Source: an uncultured Eubacteriales bacterium
GTDB lineage: Bacteria; Bacillota; Clostridia; Lachnospirales; Lachnospiraceae
Reading direction: 5' to 3'
DNA: 9,915 nt
NCBI GenBank assembly: GCA_900545455.1
Contig: UQZF01000096.1
Location: 1 to 9,915 of the forward strand
Within the stretch, counting starts at the first letter, position 1. Each line of letters opens with the position of its first letter. The notes under the pieces are model-generated. The model was not told the DNA's origin and did not search any database. It saw only the letters and a program-made list of their open reading frames with translations. This document shows, in pieces, positions 7,226 through 9,915 of the stretch. The position numbers and the translations under genes were made by a program.

Positions 7226-7230
7226 CTCCT
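7226..7230 (-). promoter_or_regulatory. Shine-Dalgarno fixing the ktrA TTG start
   Basis: AGGAG on the minus strand, 7 nt before TTG 7218, within the 18-nt gap after the ktrB stop. It supports TTG initiation, since the fold begins at residue 3 and no upstream ATG in frame lies nearby. Confidence 0.8.
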
Positions 7231-7236
7231 TCCTCA

Positions 7237-8577
7237 TTATCCGATATTTATCTCTTCCTCAGGCTGCTGAAGCGGAACCACTCTCTTGTTCTCCGAGAAT
7301 GACAATGCAAATGAAAGGCTTCCTATCCTTCCACAGTACATAAGCACAATAATAACAATTCTTGACGCAACAGACAGTGACCTCGTTATACCCGTAGTCA
7401 TACCTACCGTGCTTATTCCCGATATAACCTCAAATATGACATCCGCAAATCCAAGCTCCGGCTGAACGGCAAATATGACCATTGCACCCGTGATGAACAG
7501 AATCATATTCACACCGATTACGAGTGCCGCCTTTCTGACAACATCCTCCTTGAGCCTGCGTCTGAACACGTCAATTCCGTACTTGCCGCGCATCGTCGTC
7601 CAAAGGTATGCCACAATAACAAATATTGTGGTTGTCTTAGCTCCGCCCGATGTCGAGCCGGGGCTTCCTCCTATAAACATAAGAATCATGGTAAGAAGCT
7701 TAGACGCCGGTGTGAGCGCGCCCGTATCCACTGAATTCATTCCGGCAGTTCTCGGTGTAACGCTTGAGAAAAACGACGCGAGAAATCTTGTCGATGCATC
7801 CATTCCCGCCATCGTATTATCCCACTCAAATATCATGAACAGTGTCGTTCCCGCGACAAGAAGAAATGTCGTTACCGCAAGCACTATCTTAGAATGAAGA
7901 CGATATTTTTTTATCCTGATACCGTTCTTTGATATGTCATCCCACACCACAAATCCAAGTCCGCCTATGATGATAAGTGCGCTTATGGTAAGATTGATTG
8001 TCCAGTCGCCCTCAAAGCCGCACAGTGAATTATACTCTCCATAGCATCCAAGCAAATCAAAGCCAGCGTTGCAGAATGCCGATATAGAATGAAATATTCC
8101 GTAAAATATAGCTCTTCCCGGACTCATCATGAATGAAAAGCGTATCGCAAGTATTACCGCTCCTATGCCCTCAAATATCAATGTACCTGTAATCATCTTT
8201 TTGGTGAGCTTGACAATTCCGCCAATCTGAAGAGTATTGACGCTCTCCTGCATAAGTCCTCTGTACCTTAAAGACACCTTACGCCCGAGCAGGACGGCAA
8301 GTATAACTCCTATACTTATAAATCCCAGTCCGCCAATCTGTATCATACATATAATTACTATCTGTCCGAACAAAGACCAGTGTGTAAATGTATCCACAAC
8401 CACAAGTCCCGTGACACAGGTAGCGCTTGTAGCCGTAAAGAGAGCTTCAAGAAAGCCTGTCGCCTCACCGTTTCTCGACGAGAACGGCAGCATGAGAAGC
8501 AGAGTTCCCATAAGAATGATTATTAAAAATCCAAGGGCAATAAATTGCACCTTGGATATTCTTTTTTTACCAAACAT
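7237..8577 (-). CDS. ktrB: Potassium uptake channel/transporter subunit KtrB/TrkH type
   Basis: Integral membrane protein importing K+ (possibly with Na+) and gated by the RCK partner encoded next. The 446 residues match KtrB length. It has four M1-P-M2 repeats with pore loops TATSATCVTG (48-57), SISAFCNAG (164-172), SSVTPRTAG (271-279) and GISTVGMTTG (387-396), each with the filter glycine. The intramembrane gating loop FIGGSPGSTSGGAKTTT (301-317) in the third repeat is intact. Hydrophobic helices are seen at about 10-31, 68-97, 125-148, 194-211, 228-250, 291-304, 351-371 and 402-425; the short basic N terminus should face the cytoplasm. Start ATG 8577 has a moderate AGGGA (8584-8588) 6 nt upstream. 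It begins 17 nt after the threonine ammonia-lyase gene and is followed by ktrA, so subunits are co-expressed. There is no N-terminal extension of the E. coli TrkH kind. Confidence 0.94.
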   Translation of the reverse strand: MFGKKRISKVQFIALGFLIIILMGTLLLMLPFSSRNGEATGFLEALFTATSATCVTGLVVVDTFTHWSLFGQIVIICMIQIGGLGFISIGVILAVLLGRKVSLRYRGLMQESVNTLQIGGIVKLTKKMITGTLIFEGIGAVILAIRFSFMMSPGRAIFYGIFHSISAFCNAGFDLLGCYGEYNSLCGFEGDWTINLTISALIIIGGLGFVVWDDISKNGIRIKKYRLHSKIVLAVTTFLLVAGTTLFMIFEWDNTMAGMDASTRFLASFFSSVTPRTAGMNSVDTGALTPASKLLTMILMFIGGSPGSTSGGAKTTTIFVIVAYLWTTMRGKYGIDVFRRRLKEDVVRKAALVIGVNMILFITGAMVIFAVQPELGFADVIFEVISGISTVGMTTGITRSLSVASRIVIIVLMYCGRIGSLSFALSFSENKRVVPLQQPEEEINIG

Positions 8578-8594
8578 ATATAATCCCTTTTTAA

Positions 8595-9818
8595 TTAAAT
8601 ACTGGTCTGTATGAGCTTTGCATCATATCCGGCAGCTTTAAGACCGTCGATAATCTGAGCTCTGTGCTCCTCTCCGAATGCCTCCATCGTTATCTTGAGC
8701 TCAACGGCAGCGTTGCGGTTGATACTTACGAACTGATTGTGCTCGAGCTTGATTACATTACCCTTCTGCTCGGCGATAACACCTGCAACCCTTGCAAGCT
8801 CGCCCGGCTTGTCAGGAAGAAGAACAGACACGGTAAACACTCTTCCCCTCGCAATAAGTCCGTGCTGTACAACGGATGACATTGTGATGATGTCCATGTT
8901 TCCGCCACTGAGAATTGATACAACCTTCTTGCCCTTTACATCGAGATGCTTCAATGCCGCAACGGTGAGAAGCCCTGAATTTTCAACTATCATTTTGTGG
9001 TTCTCAACGACATCGAGGAATGCAACGATGAGCTCCTCATCCTCGATTGTGATGATGTCGTCGATATTCTTCTTGACATAAGGGAAAATCTTGCTTCCCG
9101 GTGTCTTAACGGCTGTACCGTCGGCGATTGTGCTTGCACTCGGAAGTGTCACAACCTTGCCGGCCTTGATGGACTCCTGCATACAGTTAGCGCCCGCAGG
9201 CTCAACGCCGATAACCTTAATCTTAGGATTTAAGAGCTTTGCAAGTGTGGAAACACCTGTCGCAAGTCCGCCTCCGCCGATAGGAACCAATATGTAATCG
9301 ACTGTAGGAAGCTCCTTGATAATCTCCATAGCGATGCTTCCCTGTCCAGTAGCCACATCGTAATCGTCAAAAGGATGAACAAATGTAAGTCCCTGCTCCT
9401 TTGCAAGCTTGAGTGCGTACTCGCACGCCTCATCATATACATTTCCGTAGAGAACAACCTCCGCACCGTAACCTTTGGTGCGGTTAACCTTCATGAGAGG
9501 TGTCGTAACAGGCATTACGACAACCGCACGCACGCCGTAGAGCTTAGCCGCATAGGCAACGCCCTGCGCATGGTTTCCTGCAGATGCAGTGATGAGTCCC
9601 TTCGCTCTCTCCTCGTCGGAAAGTGTGCTTATCTTGTAATACGCGCCTCTTACCTTGTATGCGCCCGTATACTGAAGATTCTCAGGCTTTAAATATACCT
9701 TGTTGCCTGTAAGATTGCTGAAATACTCGCTGTATACGAGCTTAGTCTCAAGTGTAACCTTCTTGACTATCTCGGCAGCTTCCTCAAACTTCTCTAATGT
9801 AAGATAATTTTCGCTCAT
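8595..9818 (-). CDS. Threonine ammonia-lyase, medium form with C-terminal ACT domain
   Basis: PLP-dependent fold-type II enzyme converting L-threonine to 2-oxobutanoate and ammonia (often also L-serine to pyruvate), for isoleucine synthesis or threonine catabolism; cytoplasmic. The 407 residues fit the medium class: longer than E. coli TdcB (about 329, no ACT), shorter than IlvA (about 514). Catalytic domain about 5-320: Schiff-base lysine K55 in TGAYKVRGA (51-59; Tyr replaces the more common Phe), ASAGNHAQGVA (78-88) and the phosphate-binding loop GGGGLATG (181-188). An ACT regulatory domain (about 327-403, from FTVSVLLPDKPGELARV) suggests allosteric control by an amino acid. Start ATG 9818 has only a weak purine-rich AAAGAAG (9829-9835) 10 nt upstream, unlike the strong sites of its neighbours. 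It is first of a tight unit with ktrB and ktrA. No isoleucine-pathway genes are near, so biosynthetic or catabolic use is undecided; ilvA or tdcB could both be given as names. Confidence 0.92.
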   Translation of the reverse strand: MSENYLTLEKFEEAAEIVKKVTLETKLVYSEYFSNLTGNKVYLKPENLQYTGAYKVRGAYYKISTLSDEERAKGLITASAGNHAQGVAYAAKLYGVRAVVVMPVTTPLMKVNRTKGYGAEVVLYGNVYDEACEYALKLAKEQGLTFVHPFDDYDVATGQGSIAMEIIKELPTVDYILVPIGGGGLATGVSTLAKLLNPKIKVIGVEPAGANCMQESIKAGKVVTLPSASTIADGTAVKTPGSKIFPYVKKNIDDIITIEDEELIVAFLDVVENHKMIVENSGLLTVAALKHLDVKGKKVVSILSGGNMDIITMSSVVQHGLIARGRVFTVSVLLPDKPGELARVAGVIAEQKGNVIKLEHNQFVSINRNAAVELKITMEAFGEEHRAQIIDGLKAAGYDAKLIQTSI

Positions 9819-9849
9819 TTTTTTACGCTTCTTTCTTTTTTGATTAGGT

Positions 9850-9894
9850 AAAAAAGCTCCGAATAATCCTTTAACATTTTAAATTATTGAAGCT
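9850..9894 (-). terminator. Hairpin plus U-tract in the threonine ammonia-lyase leader
   Basis: On the minus strand 9894-9883 pairs with 9867-9855: a 6-bp lower stem (AGCUUC with GGAGCU, one G-U), one bulged C (9861), and a 6-bp A/U upper stem, with a 15-nt loop (9882-9868). U residues continue to 9850 right after the stem, as in an intrinsic terminator. Only the minus strand has the U-tract. It lies 31 nt before the start codon, leaving no room for a separate promoter downstream. It is therefore either a leader attenuator of this operon or the terminator of an upstream gene beyond the edge, read through in part. Confidence 0.5.
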
Positions 9895-9903
9895 CACATA
9901 TTC

Positions 9904-9912
9904 GTTATATCA
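9904..9912 (-). promoter_or_regulatory. Extended -10 promoter element upstream of threonine ammonia-lyase
   Basis: The minus strand reads TGATATAAC: a TGN extension followed by TATAAC, 5 of 6 to the consensus. Transcription would begin near 9897, so the leader would open with the hairpin at 9894. Any -35 box lies beyond the window edge and cannot be judged. Confidence 0.4.
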
Positions 9913-9915
9913 GAT

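Overview
The window looks like chromosome from a Gram-positive, Lachnospiraceae-type gut or rumen Clostridium relative. Reasons: strong GGAGG-type ribosome binding sites, moderate GC, a Ktr-type potassium system of Firmicute style, the medium-form threonine ammonia-lyase with one ACT domain, and a pentose/hemicellulose cluster with a cytoplasmic GH43 enzyme. The genus is inference; nothing in the window fixes it. All seven protein genes lie on the minus strand, so the window reads right to left.

Right part (9915 to 6565): a short leader with an extended -10 box and a terminator-like hairpin, then threonine ammonia-lyase (9818-8595), the potassium channel subunit KtrB/TrkH (8577-7237) and its cytoplasmic RCK regulator KtrA/TrkA (7218-6565, TTG start). 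Gaps are only 17 and 18 nt. The next gene, a GH43 glycosidase (6554-4896), starts 10 nt after ktrA with its Shine-Dalgarno overlapping the ktrA stop codon, so these four genes read as one transcription unit.

Middle and left part (4918 to 1): a good sigma-A-like promoter overlaps the 3' end of the GH43 gene and precedes a fucose/arabinose-isomerase-fold sugar isomerase (4796-3312). A 114-nt gap with a strong 16-bp RNA hairpin separates it from xylulokinase xylB (3197-1737). An ABC-F ATPase (1712 to beyond the left edge) follows xylB after 24 nt.

Functionally, GH43 would release xylose or arabinose from imported oligosaccharides in the cytoplasm, the isomerase would give a ketopentose, and XylB would phosphorylate it into the pentose phosphate pathway. 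Neither a classical XylA nor an AraA is present here, so the substrate of the fucose-isomerase-like enzyme is the main open question. The threonine ammonia-lyase/Ktr block has no obvious metabolic link with the sugar genes except shared transcription. No mobile elements, CRISPR, tRNA or rRNA were seen. I found no wholly new system; the best leads are the noncanonical isomerase-xylulokinase pair, the mixed operon and three structured RNA regions.
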